Shown here: positions 23,348 through 33,722 of the stretch, piece by piece
Position numbering within the stretch: the first letter of the stretch is position 1
How the letters are laid out: the number at the start of each line of letters is the position of its first letter
Assembly (NCBI GenBank): GCA_033065855.1
Contig: JAVXUO010001343.1
Location: 186,001-250,000 of the forward strand
From: Escallonia rubra
Taxonomy: Eukaryota > Streptophyta > Magnoliopsida > Escalloniales > Escalloniaceae
Direction of reading: 5' to 3'
DNA length: 64,000 nt
Translations under genes and position numbers: made by a program
The notes under the pieces: model-generated
The model's input: only the letters and a program-made list of their open reading frames with translations
Database searches by the model: none
Told to the model about the DNA's origin: nothing

Positions 23348-23788
23348 TCAGTCGATGCTCTGCATGATGTCCTCGGTGGTGAACTTGGTGCCCTTGTCCT
23401 TGTCTGCGGCAGCGCGGCCCTTGGCCTTGCGGTCGAGCAGCGACTTGCGGTCCTTGTCGAGACGGAGCTTGGTGATGACGCACTTCGAGGGGTTGATCCC
23501 GACGTTGACCGTGGACCCGTTAACCTTCTCCCTGGTGATCCGCTCCACGTGGATGACCCACTTGCGGCGGTACACCTGCACCACCTTGCCCTCGCGGCCC
23601 TTGTAGGTCCCGCGCACCACCTGCACCTCGTCGTCCTTCCGGACCGGCATGGAACGCACGTTGTACTTGGACCGGAGGTCCGTCGAGAGCGGCGCGCTCA
23701 TCAGCACGCGCCGCACGCTCGACGGTGCCTGGAAATGGGCCTTCCTGTTCTTCCGGCGGGAGCTGGAAACCCTGGGATTGTACTTCAT
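23348..23788 (-). CDS. RPL26: 60S ribosomal protein L26 (uL24), intronless
   Basis: This is a component of the large cytosolic ribosomal subunit, near the peptide exit tunnel. The single 146-codon frame starts [20 protein letters not shown] and carries the KOW motif at about residues 51-77 ([19 protein letters not shown]). It ends DIMQSID, matching plant RPL26 over its full length with no break. It is basic, as expected. The absence of introns is normal for several plant RPL26 genes, and no poly(A) tail or target duplication is visible, so this is not obviously a retrocopy. GC content is clearly higher than in the surrounding AT-rich DNA. Confidence 0.97.
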   Translation of the reverse strand: MKYNPRVSSSRRKNRKAHFQAPSSVRRVLMSAPLSTDLRSKYNVRSMPVRKDDEVQVVRGTYKGREGKVVQVYRRKWVIHVERITREKVNGSTVNVGINPSKCVITKLRLDKDRKSLLDRKAKGRAAADKDKGTKFTTEDIMQSID

Positions 23789-23873
23789 TGTTGCTCTCTC
23801 TCGCTCTCTCTACTCTCTCACTGGAAGAGATCTGTGTGTGCGTCTCAAATGACGGCCAGGGGAGAGAGATGAA

Positions 23874-23882
23874 CTAGGGTTT
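23874..23882 (-). promoter_or_regulatory. Telo-box upstream of RPL26
   Basis: On the minus strand this reads AAACCCTAG, the telo-box common just upstream of the start codon in plant ribosomal protein genes. It lies about 90 bases before the ATG. A CT-rich stretch (23792-23822) follows it in the probable 5' leader, and a CTATAAGTAA TATA-like motif precedes it near 23885-23895. Confidence 0.7.
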
Positions 23883-23936
23883 TGTTACTTATAGTGGTTT
23901 CTGTTAGGGCTTGCTTGCTTTTGCCCTACTCTAAAT

Positions 23937-24020
23937 TGGGCCGCGTTCGGGAAGAACAGCTGGGCCTTGGGGCCTGAGTTGTCCAAATTAATTCATTTGC
24001 GTTACCAACAAAGTTGGGCC
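23937..24020. promoter_or_regulatory. Cluster of TGGGCC site II elements
   Basis: Three TGGGCC motifs (23937-23942, 23961-23966 and 24015-24020, the last inside TTGGGCCCAG) lie 150-230 bases upstream of the RPL26 ATG. Site II elements together with a telo-box are the usual signature of growth-linked ribosomal protein promoters bound by TCP-class factors. Confidence 0.7.
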
Positions 24021-24078
24021 CAGCCGCGGCCTGCCCAATGTTCGTTTTGCAAATACGGCATGCACAACGTAAGCAGAT

Positions 24079-24300
24079 TTTTTTTTTTTTTTTGGTAATT
24101 AGAGGACCATAGTATTAAAACAAAGCAAAAATTACACTTCAATGTTCCGATCTTCTTCCAAATTTAACAAAAGATTGGATGAAGAGGGAACAAAGTCAAA
24201 AACTTTACAAAAGAAAGCATTTGCCACCAAATTATGTGCTGCACGGTTTGACGCTCTAGGAGAGTGCTCAGCATCCCTCCCAGCAAGTGAAGTTCTTTAA
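24079..24300 (-). mobile_element. Retro-inserted fragment with terminal poly(T)
   Basis: A run of about 18 T at 24079-24096 follows TAAGCAGA and begins a fragment of about 220 bases, consistent with the poly(A) end of a minus-strand LINE or SINE. TAAGCAGATTTT flanking the left side recurs at 24373-24384 and, minus its first base or two, at 24389. The far end runs into an inverted copy of the right flank, described separately. Confidence 0.6.
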
Positions 24301-24461
24301 ATTGTAACTCTAAATTAATTAAGTATTATTTAACAAGTCAACTTAGGGTAAGAAATGAGTAGAATCTGCTGGTAAGCAGATTTTACTTAAGCAGATTTTA
24401 CTCATTTCTTACCCTAAGTTGACTTGTTAAATAATACTTAATTAATTTAGAGTTACAAATT
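24299..24461. repeat. Long near-perfect inverted repeat (72-bp arms)
   Basis: The arm at 24299-24370 is almost the exact reverse complement of the arm at 24390-24461; I count very few mismatches. The loop is 19 bases. The loop carries TAAGCAGATTTTACTT, which is also present at the start of the second arm. The pair could form a stable hairpin as DNA or RNA. Confidence 0.92.
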
Positions 24462-26443
24462 AAGTTCAATTCAATGTTTAAATGGGCGAAAATCTATCGT
24501 AGGATTTCGGATAAAGTCAAATGAGGAAGTCCAGTGAGATGAGGAGGATTTTCTTTCTTTTTTTGAGCACCTATTTGTATAGTTTGATATGTATATTCAC
24601 ACCTTGTTTTGTAGTTAGAACATAAATTCTTGTCCCGGTATACTTTTTAACGTCATTGTGATAGACGAAAACATGATATTTCTTCTTTTTTATTTTATTT
24701 ATGTTCTTTAATGTCAATATTAAGTGCGTAGTTAGGATCCGGATAATCTGTTGTAAGGGTTACAGCAGAGTCTAGTTACATCCCTCCGATCAAAATGAAT
24801 GCAACAGATTATGTCACGTCACCAAAACAGCTAAAAAGGACAAATCGCAGCGTTCGGAGGAGAGACATTTGTCTTCCTAGCGTGAAGTCCACAACAACAG
24901 TGCAGCATCCAAATATTTTATCTCTACAATCGGTCGTCGTTGACATGCCTCCACCTTCGTGCGACTGCATAGCCGGACAGCACCGTCCCGTCTCACACCC
25001 ACATCCAGCCACCGTGCCAACCTCCGATCTGCATCGATCTGCGCACAAAACCACCATCAAGATCGTACATCAGCCTGATCTTCTCTCTTTACCATCAATC
25101 TGTCGTTCAACCTTATCCACGTCGCCCGATCCACATGCCAACCACCGATCAAGAATCATTCGCTCTCCCTGAAAATCGATCAATGGGTACTTCAAAGTTA
25201 CCTAGATCTGGCTCACACTGAATCGCAAGTCTTCTTACTTCCTCTTCTCTCTTTGTTTAATTACCTCTAATTGCAACGTCGGTGGCGAATGTTGGATGTG
25301 GATAGATGTGGCGTGATAATAGATGTTTGGTGGTTGGGGATGGCGAAATGAAGTGAGAAATGGTGGTGATGGTGATGCTAGAAGTGTTGTCGGAAAGTGC
25401 AAGATCGCCAGATCTGGATAGTTTGAGAGGGAGGGGTTAATAGAGAGAGAAAAGATTGGCAGATCTGGGTAAGGGCGGAGTGTCGTCCGTTAACGCACTA
25501 AACGCGGCGTTTGATGTATTTCAATAGAGTTGTTGACGTGGCTCTATCTTGCGCGTTCATTTTAATCCAACGACTGTAATTAGTGCTACAGCATCTCTGT
25601 TGTAACCCTAGTTATAGCAGAAGATCCAATTCTGAGTAATTAACACACGGCAAAAAATTGCATGCAAGAGGCACTTAAAAAAAGTAGCATAGAAGTCCCT
25701 TAACAAAAGTACCTCGATCTAACAACTTCCACAAACTTTCGATGTTAATGAAAAACACGATACTTCCACAAACTTTCGATGTTAATGAAAAACACGATAC
25801 TTCCACAAAACTTTGGATGTTAATGAAAAATACATCGTCGATCCACATGTCACATCACTGGTCTAACTAGTTTACGGAGACATTTTTTTGTGTACTAGCC
25901 TACCATTTTTTATCGAATGAAAGAATGTTATTAGTTACTCATCATTTTTTAAAAAAAATTTTGCAATAAGGTCATAGATTGTTACAATTTTTCCCAAAAT
26001 TTTTTTTTTTTTGGTTGGTACAAGACTACTTTTGCCAAAGCTCACTTGTTTTTCTTATGACAAACATGTGTTATTAGAGTACAACATCAAAATCTACTTA
26101 TTGACCTATGAAAGCACAAAATATTTTTTGCAAAAATTTGCATGCGACGGTCGTGAATTTTACTTGATATCATTACACTCTCATTTTGTCGCAAACATGT
26201 ATTAATAAGAATCCACATCGGATTACAGAAATCTCCCAACCAAAAGACCTTTCTTTATTTTTTTGAACTAAATATAAATTCCAACAAAAGGTATGGAACG
26301 AATGTAGGCTTCAATGCATTAATGATTCCTCACATGCAAGAAGTTAATGCACCTACCAAATTATAACGAAACGGGGAATTTCTCTATTCTCCCAGAACCC
26401 TAGGATACCATTAACTGCGTTTCTCCAGGCAGAGAAAACATCC
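24462..26443. other. Spacer upstream of the NPH3/BTB gene
   Basis: AT-rich intergenic sequence containing a 37-bp tandem repeat (25725-25836) and no supported gene. Open frames near 24795-25172 are uninterrupted only by chance and match nothing I recognise. Confidence 0.5.
25725..25836. repeat. Three-copy tandem repeat, 37-bp period
   Basis: ACTTCCACAAACTTTCGATG plus TTAATGAAAAACACGAT begins at 25725, 25762 and 25799. The third copy has an extra A and two substitutions. Confidence 0.9.
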
Positions 26444-29400
26444 ATGGAGGCAACAAGGGGCTGGAAGAACTTGGGGGTGGTGGAAACCATCTATGAAGAC
26501 GAAAACGAACACTCCACCACCACCACCACCACCACAACCCCTTCACTCTCCCCTACTCTTTCCTCCCCTCCGGCCACCCCTGCACCCCTACATTCCAGAG
26601 TAGCAGCATGGTATCTTTATTCCCATTTCTTTTTCCTAATTTTTGAGATTTATAGTAGTATTTTCTTTTTATACTTTTTAATTACTGGTTCAATTTTTGT
26701 TCCTTGAAATATATAGGTCTCGGGCTATGGGACGCGAGACAGATGTGGTGATTCATGTTCGGGGTTCGTGTTTTCACCTGCACAAGGTATGTTGATCTGA
26801 TCTTAATTTTGTGCTCTCCATCCGTTTCCCTACACGCAATTTATCTTTGTAAATTATTTGAGTTTCTTCCCTTTTTTTTTTTTTACCCTTTTACTACCTT
26901 GTTCTTTGATTATTTTATCACCAACAAACTCTTAGCGGCAAAAGAGGTAAACTAAACCGGAATGAAAGTTGTTGTCAAAGGCAAGGCCTAACAAGTGAAC
27001 TATTGACGTATTTCAATTTTATTTGACAGAGACGTACTTGAAAGTGTGAATTTAGAAATTTTAGCATAATAGTGTCGATCAATTCAACACAATTATCTTT
27101 ATTTTCTTAAAAAAAAACCATATAACAAGTGGAACCATTTATTTTTGCTCCATAGGTTTGGTTTATATTTGTACTTTATTTCACAATGGGTGATGGGTTC
27201 TTTGAATTCACGTTGATACTTGATGATGTTATATTACCATCAGAAAATTTATTGTTTGTCAATTTCTTTTGAAAAAGAAAGTGAGAGAAGGATAATTTCA
27301 AAATTAGTGAAAACACATGCACTCGCCAAGTTATCCATCCTAATCACAAAGTTATTTGCACTAATTATTATTACGTCTTTGTCGTCGAGCTGGACTTAAT
27401 CAGGAATCTCGCCATTCTTTTGATGTAAAACAAACGTTCTGGTGTCATTTTTTTTTATTATCCTCCAAATTCCATTGTCTTCTGGGGTGAAGTTATTTTT
27501 CAAGTTGAACTCTTATTGCACAAAGAACAAAGCAAAAATTAATGAGATGGGCATAAGGCATGAAAACGGCCGAAAGTAGGCTGTAGTTATTACGAGTACT
27601 TTTTCCCCAATTAATTAAGACAAAATGTTGGGCACTTATTGCAGTTTTTTTTCTTTTTCTCAGGACCCTCTCACGTCAAGGAGCGACTATCTGAAACGGC
27701 AACTGACGGAAGCGTCGGAAATAACTCTATCTCCGCCATTAAACATAACAGCCGAGACATTCACTCTCGTATCCGAATTTTGTTACGGCATTGACGTTGT
27801 TGTATCGCCGTTCAACGTTGCGGCACTCCGAACGGCAGCCGAGCTGCTTGAAATGGCGGCGAAAGCCGGCGCTGACGACGTCGGATTGATCCAGGTTACG
27901 GAGACGTATTTCAGTCGCGCAGTCGCCGCTAACCGAGATTATGCGTCGATCGTGATGCGCTCGTGCTGGCCGCTGCTGCCGGAGGCGGAGACCAAGGCTT
28001 CGCTTGTGAGCCGATGCATTGAGTCGTTGAGCTTGATGGTCCACGGTGACGGGGTTATGAGCTGTCTTGACGGCGTTAAGACAGTGTGTCCCGAGGATCT
28101 TCATGTAATCGCCGAGGCCATGTATCTACAGTCAAGTGGCAGTCACGACCTTCTTTACCGAATCGTTGACCTTTATCTCAAGGTAAGGTTTTCACTTTAA
28201 CGCTAATTGCAAATGTCTCTTAAAATCACCTCGTATTTATAACCTTTGCTTTATTTGAAGTATAAGGGATAGTACCTTTTTTTTGTTTTTGGGAAAGAGT
28301 AGAAATATATACCAAGGGAATTACATAGGGATGGCAATCGGACCCGTACCCGGCAGATATCCACCCCGCCCCGCTTTTTTTGACTATGATCGGGTCATGG
28401 GGCGGGTTTGATATTTAATTTCACAACCCGCAGCGGATACGGGGCGGGTGTGGTTTCAGGTAAATCTGACCCCCGACCCGACCCGACCCGCTCCGCTCCG
28501 CTCCGCTCCGCTCCGCTACATATAAAGTATAAACATAGAAAAACCCTAACCCCTTTTCATCTCAGCCGTCCATCTCTTCTTATATAAAACATAGAAAGCC
28601 CTAGCCCCTTTTCATGTCTCCCCTCATTCTCTTCTTCTCCTATGGCGCATCACCCCAAAAAAAACTGATTCAACAATCTGAAACTTAGCACTTGTTTTCT
28701 TGTTGGGCTAAGGCATGACTGCCTCACCCCTTCTTTTATGTATGTGAATTTGCCACTTGAGGGCTTTAGTTCGTAACAGGAAGACCTCCTGCTTTTTCCA
28801 TCTTCTGAAATGTGAAATCTATGGAACTAGCAGGACATATTTTAAATAGAGTGAAACTGAAACCTTGGAAATGGAGAGCTACTTTGAAAGCTCATCTTCT
28901 GCTGTCGCCTCTCGACGGCCATCGGTCGCTGGTCGCCGGTCGTCGGTAGCTATTCGCCGTTCCGATGTCGCTTCGGTAGTCGTTTTCGCCGTTGCCTTCC
29001 GCGACCCCTAACCATGTCCTTGAGAGTTGAGACTAGATCTTATATTTTGCACTTTCAGTTTCTTATTTTGCATTTCCAATCGCGGTTTGAGCATCGCCGG
29101 ATTATTTTCATGCTTATTTTGCATTTTAAAAAACTAGAATTACAATCTATGAATGGGTTTTGGGCACAAACCGAGCCAAGTAGGTTTGGGTCCAAAAGAG
29201 ATCTCAAAATATCTGAGTTTAAGAGTTCAATTGCCCTCGAGTTTAAAAGTTCCATTGCAGATAGGACTGAAATTTCTGATCATCTCATCAACGTGGTCAA
29301 ACTGCGGATCGGATCGGGTTAGGGTCGGATTACCGCAAATGCCATCGGATCGGGGATGGTATCATCATCTCCCAACCCGATGGCGGGGCGGGTTCACATG

Positions 29401-31303
29401 TTTGGTATGGCGGGGCGGGTTCGGATATTATGAAACCCGCATCCGACTCGCCCCATTGCCATCCCTAGAATTACACCATGCCAACATAGGTAAGTACGTA
29501 GACTCAAGGATGACATCCACATTCGATAGGAATTGAATAAAAGGTTAAACCTACATTTAAAAGCGATGACATAAATAACAAATTATAAAAACTATAAAAC
29601 CTACAAAAAGAAAGATTTTTTTTTTAGACACCAGCTAAAAACAAGATAACAATTAAATACAATAAAACTAACAAAAACAAGATAATTTCAACTAAAACAA
29701 GATAGAACAGCCTTCGCCCAGCCATTAACTCGTAGCTCAGTCACATGTGTCGCCGCTGCAACATAACCGCAATCCCCGAAACCTCGTCGACGCCGAAATT
29801 TCCATCATCTCATGCCATAACTCTGTTGCCTAGCTCCAGTGGGCGCCAATTAGTAACCGAATCTCTTAGAGATGTCAAAAAGGCCTGCCCGGCCCTAAAG
29901 ATGAATAGTATTGGCCCTAACCCGTAGGGCCTTGGGCCAGGGCTAGGGCTAGGCCTAATATTTTCCAAATTTGGCCCGGCCCTTATCTTGGTTCTGGCCC
30001 TCTTTTCGGCCATTTTCTGACCCTCTTTTCGGCCCTTCTCTGGCCCGGCCCTTTGGCCCTAAATCTGGCCCTAAACCATTTTGAGTTATTTACATTTTTT
30101 TCTTTCTCCTTCTTTCTCGCGCCTCATTCTCTCTCTACCTCATATTTTTCTCTTTTTATTTAACTTTTTGAACATGCACGTTTCTTTTCAGCTAATGATG
30201 ATGGTTCCTACTTCTTTATCTACTTTTACTTGCAAGGCTCATCTGCATTAGTTTCATGAAATTATGAAAAGAAAATATACGTTTGTTTGTTTAGGAACTA
30301 GAAACAACACAATTTAAGCAATGTAAATGGCTAACATAACTCTAAAAAGTACGAAAAAGTTCATGGTAAAAGTGGTCTAATGATACATGTTTCTAATGAG
30401 ATCATTAGAAACATGCATAATTCATGATACATGTTTATATTAGAGGCCCGCTGGACCCGGCCCGGCCCATTGACGTCTCATAAAAAATAGTAATTCTTGG
30501 GATGAAATCATGATATGTTTCAATCACTAAAGATGCACCATGAATTATAACAAAGGGTGAAGTGTATTCGAGACTCCGGCCATCGTCTTTCTCTCCTTTA
30601 GGTTTCAGTAATCATCGCTCGTCTACATCTTTTGCAGGAATACAGTGGCGAGATCACAGAGGACCAGAAAACCCGAATATGCAACTTTATAGACTGCACC
30701 AATCTCTCTCCTCACCTCCTCATGCATGCAGTCCAAAACCCTAGAATGCCATTAAGGTTCATAGTGCAAGCCATGTTCATCGAGCAGCTCAACACCCGCC
30801 GCGCCGTCATCTCCGCTGCCGACCGCCGCCACACACGCAAGCACCAACCCACAAACGAGGCCGTCACCCTCGGAGCGATGCTCCAGCACGACGCGGCACG
30901 TCGTGACGTCGCCCAGCTCACGGCCGCCATGGAAGACACAAGCGCCCGAATGCAGAGCTTGGAGAAACAACTGAATGGCATGCGAGAGCATTTGAACGGG
31001 TGCGAGAACCGGGCGCTGGACTCGGGCCGGTCCGCCAGCTTCCGGTTCAGCTCCGAGAATAAGGTGGAGAGAGACCAGATCGGGTCGGTTTCTTCGGCGA
31101 GCTTTCGGGTTATTCCCGGTAGGGGCGAGATGGGAGGAGGGTTTTCTTGTTCGCCAGCGGACGAGTCTTTTGAATGGAATGTAAGGCCGGCTGAGAAGAG
31201 TAGTTTTGGTCGAAGATTGGTGAGTGGACTAAAGAGAGCGCTTAGGGTATCGAAGAATTCTCAGAGCGACCATGCTCGGGGTAAGGAGATGGGAATAGAG
31301 TGA
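26444..31303 (+). CDS. NPH3/RPT2-like BTB/POZ protein
   Basis: This family acts as plant-specific adaptors of CUL3 ubiquitin ligases and phototropin-linked signalling at the plasma membrane. The role of this member is unknown. Four exons join in phase: 26444-26610, 26717-26786, 27664-28182 and 30638-31303, giving 473 residues. After a Thr/Pro-rich N-terminus comes a BTB region (about residues 60-125: VVIHVRGSCFHLHK, then DPLTSRSDYLKRQL), then NPH3-domain helices and the hallmark LSPHLLMHAVQNPRMPLR plus FIVQAMFIEQL. A predicted coiled coil (VAQLTAAMEDTSARMQSLEK) and a basic Ser-rich tail (RRLVSGLKRALRVSK) follow. It is shorter than typical NRL proteins (about 600 residues) and most like the short At3g49900-type subgroup, from memory. 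The ATG follows an AGAACCCTAGG motif and is the first in frame. Confidence 0.88.
26520..26600 (+). repeat. ACC/CCT simple repeat inside the first BTB exon
   Basis: A run of CCACCACCA...ACAACCCC codes for eight threonines, followed by Ser/Pro/Thr-rich codons in the NPH3/BTB N-terminus. It is translated, so allele length may vary among individuals. Confidence 0.7.
26787..27663 (+). other. Intron 2 of the NPH3/BTB gene
   Basis: An AT-rich intron of about 880 bases with GTATGT donor and TTCTCAG acceptor. No inserted element was recognised. Confidence 0.8.
28326..29467. mobile_element. hAT-type element D with perfect 8-bp target duplication
   Basis: It begins TAGGGATGGCAATCGG and ends TTGCCATCCCTA, giving inverted termini of 12 bases. 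The 8-base repeat GAATTACA flanks it exactly (28318-28325 and 29468-29475). Subterminal DNA is rich in GACCCG/CGGGTC and CTCCG repeats. It is 1142 bp with no transposase frame, so it depends on another copy for movement. Confidence 0.85.
29867..30480. mobile_element. Possible hAT-type element E, GGCCC-rich
   Basis: It begins TAGAGATGTCAA and ends TTGACGTCTCA, which are near-matching inverted ends. Subterminal regions carry dense GGCCC/GGGCC motifs and the middle is AT-rich. I could not see a matching target duplication, so the boundaries are less sure than for element D. Confidence 0.5.
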
Positions 31304-33712
31304 AGGAGACAAATGAAGATGGACATGGAGGTGCTCTTGAAACAAAAGAGGATCAACCCTTCAAAGCTGGTCGCAATCTGGTTGTGTAGAGTTTTAGCAC
31401 AACATTTTCTTTTTTCTATTTCGTCTTTCTTCTTAGTTCAATCAGTTCTGACCTCTAACCATTGACTAGTTCGTTTGGTCCTTTGATTCTGTTAAATGGT
31501 TGGATTATGTAATTGTTCGTAGTTATGGACAATTGGGGAGGATACATCACTTGGTAGGTTTCTTTAGTTAATTCAGAATACAATTTTTTAATTTTTTTTA
31601 TCCTTTTAATTTTGTTCCTTGATTTGACTCAGTATACCTAGTAGTATTTTTCTTCTGGAACTAAAGGAATGAATAAAGACTGGCGTCAGATAGATGACGT
31701 TTTGGATAGACACAATAGTGAGCAGCTAAGTTAATTCAGCTGATCGAGCTCTAGAAGTATGTGAATTGGATTACAGAGCTGAGGTGTTTGTCACAATACT
31801 GATGATGGAGTCTGAGTGATTCTCAATTGCAATTTCAATTGAAAAATATTGATGATGGAGTCCGAGTGAGACTCAGTGCAACTTCAATTGGAAGGCTGAT
31901 ATGACAACGCACTCTGTTCTATCGCGTCTGGATAAGACATAAGATTAAGGAGTCCTACCTAGTGGACCAAGCACCATGCATGGCTTTTCCTTCGTCTCTC
32001 TTGCCAAACAGGAAATTGTTGTTTAGTTTGATCCCTCCAATGCGGAGGTTGAGCAATTGCTCTATGCTTCTGAGACCAAACCACCTCACAAGAAGCTCAT
32101 TTCACTCTTCATTAATTAGCACCATATATATGTTTAGACAAACAAATTCTCTATCCCTTGTTCTGCAACACCAAAATCCCACCAACCATCTTGTTGTCTT
32201 TTTAGTCTAGCCTAGATGTAGTGAACTCAGCATTCTATAAACAGTTTTATAGCATTCAAGGGAAGGACTACTGACTGAACATTCATTCGCAGATAAAGTT
32301 TTAAACTTGTAAATGACAAGTGAGGGGGAGATGGCTCAAAAAAGCACTATATATCAATCTCATAAGATCAGATCCGTTAAGACCGGATTATCTTGATACA
32401 AACGGTGATATATATAGGAATAATGAGACTGACATAGTGACATACCAATACCAATTCATAGACTATCTATTCTTGTATTCTTGATTTTTCTCTTCATGAA
32501 CTAAATTGTAGAACTTCGTGACCACTCACTGCTAGTAATTAGATATAATACGGCTAAGTCTAACTCTTTCATCTGTTCTCGAAGTTAGAAGGTGCACTTG
32601 TAGATCCACCCTTAGGTAAAGGGCGGATCTACATCTCATTAGTTAGGTCTTATGGCTGATGCGCATGGCCTGCCTTGAAGCAATAAAAGGTCCGCTTACA
32701 GTACTTTCCATCGAGTAATGTCTTTCAATGTTTTGGCTTCGGCTGTTGCTTTCATGAGTTTCTTTTGCTGGATTCTCGTAATAAGGTCTGCTCCAAAGTC
32801 AAAGGGACATGAAAGTTTCCTAACATGTAAGATATCACCATTTTCAGTGAGCTTAATTCCAACTCTAGGTAACTAGGTCACCCCTACGTACTCATTAAGT
32901 TTCAAAGTTCTTGATGAAGACTCCGCAAGGACAAAACTTCTCATCAGCCTTAAAAATCAAAAAGATGTGTGCATAATAACTTTCCCCAACAAGTATGATA
33001 GTTCATGTCCAACGAGCTTCCAACTGTAGGTCACCCTACTCCAGAATTCTTGGCAAACTTTTTAATTATTTAGAATTTATATAAAAATGCTAGACATCAT
33101 ATACTCTCTCTCTCCTTTTTTTTCTTGGTTGGTGTACTGACTAACGTGACATGTCACATGAGATATCGGAAAGATTCATGTTCTTTATCACTTCTTTTTC
33201 TTTCCTACAATAGCCTTCAAGACCATTAATTACCAAAAGAGAGTCACTTTCAACCTCGCTAATGAATTTATATTGCCTGCATAGTGTATACCTTGTGATA
33301 AGACTTGCGTTTCAACATAATTGTTACTTGCGTTTCAGCGTAATGGCTTGCACTATATGTTCTTGAATAGTAACTAGGCAATCATCCGGAGGTACGTAAG
33401 GTTTAATTTTAAATTATTTTAATGACCACCGTTAGTTTTAAGAGCAGGGTAGAATTTTTTTAGAAAGATGAATAGAGAGTATAATTGAAAGTTCAAAAAA
33501 AAAAAAGGGAGTTCTCCCATATTGTAATAATATAGATCGTCGTATGAATAGCACAATGAGGTTACCCGCGCAAACAAATCATATCAAGTTACTAGAAAGC
33601 ATTTCTTCGTAATCTAATTACATTCAAGCAAGAAATTTAAACTGCCATAAAATATTTGTAAAAAAACCAGAATACGAGTAAATTTTTGTAAATTATCTAA
33701 ACTTTTAAACCC
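31304..33712. other. Spacer downstream of the NPH3/BTB gene
   Basis: AT-rich DNA with a minor 50-base duplication near 31795-31900 (GATGATGGAGTC repeated) and a small inverted repeat at about 32600-32632 (TAGATCC...GGATCTA). No supported gene or RNA gene. Confidence 0.5.
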
Positions 33713-33722
33713 TTTGAAAGAA

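Larger units (their letters stand above)
28183..30637 (+). other. Intron 3 of the NPH3/BTB gene, holding nested insertions
   Basis: The 2.45-kb intron contains hAT-type elements D (28326-29467) and E (29867-30480). The flanks of D (a T-run near 28279, AGAGTAGAAATATATACCAAG, then after D a stretch with ATGACATCCACATTCGATAGG and ACAAGATAA) resemble the retroelement at 35089-36269. D therefore seems to have jumped into an older retroelement copy. Confidence 0.65.

Noticed and set aside
25725..25836. Regular 37-bp repeats resembling a CRISPR array
   Set aside because: The copies are contiguous without spacers, and the genome is a plant's.
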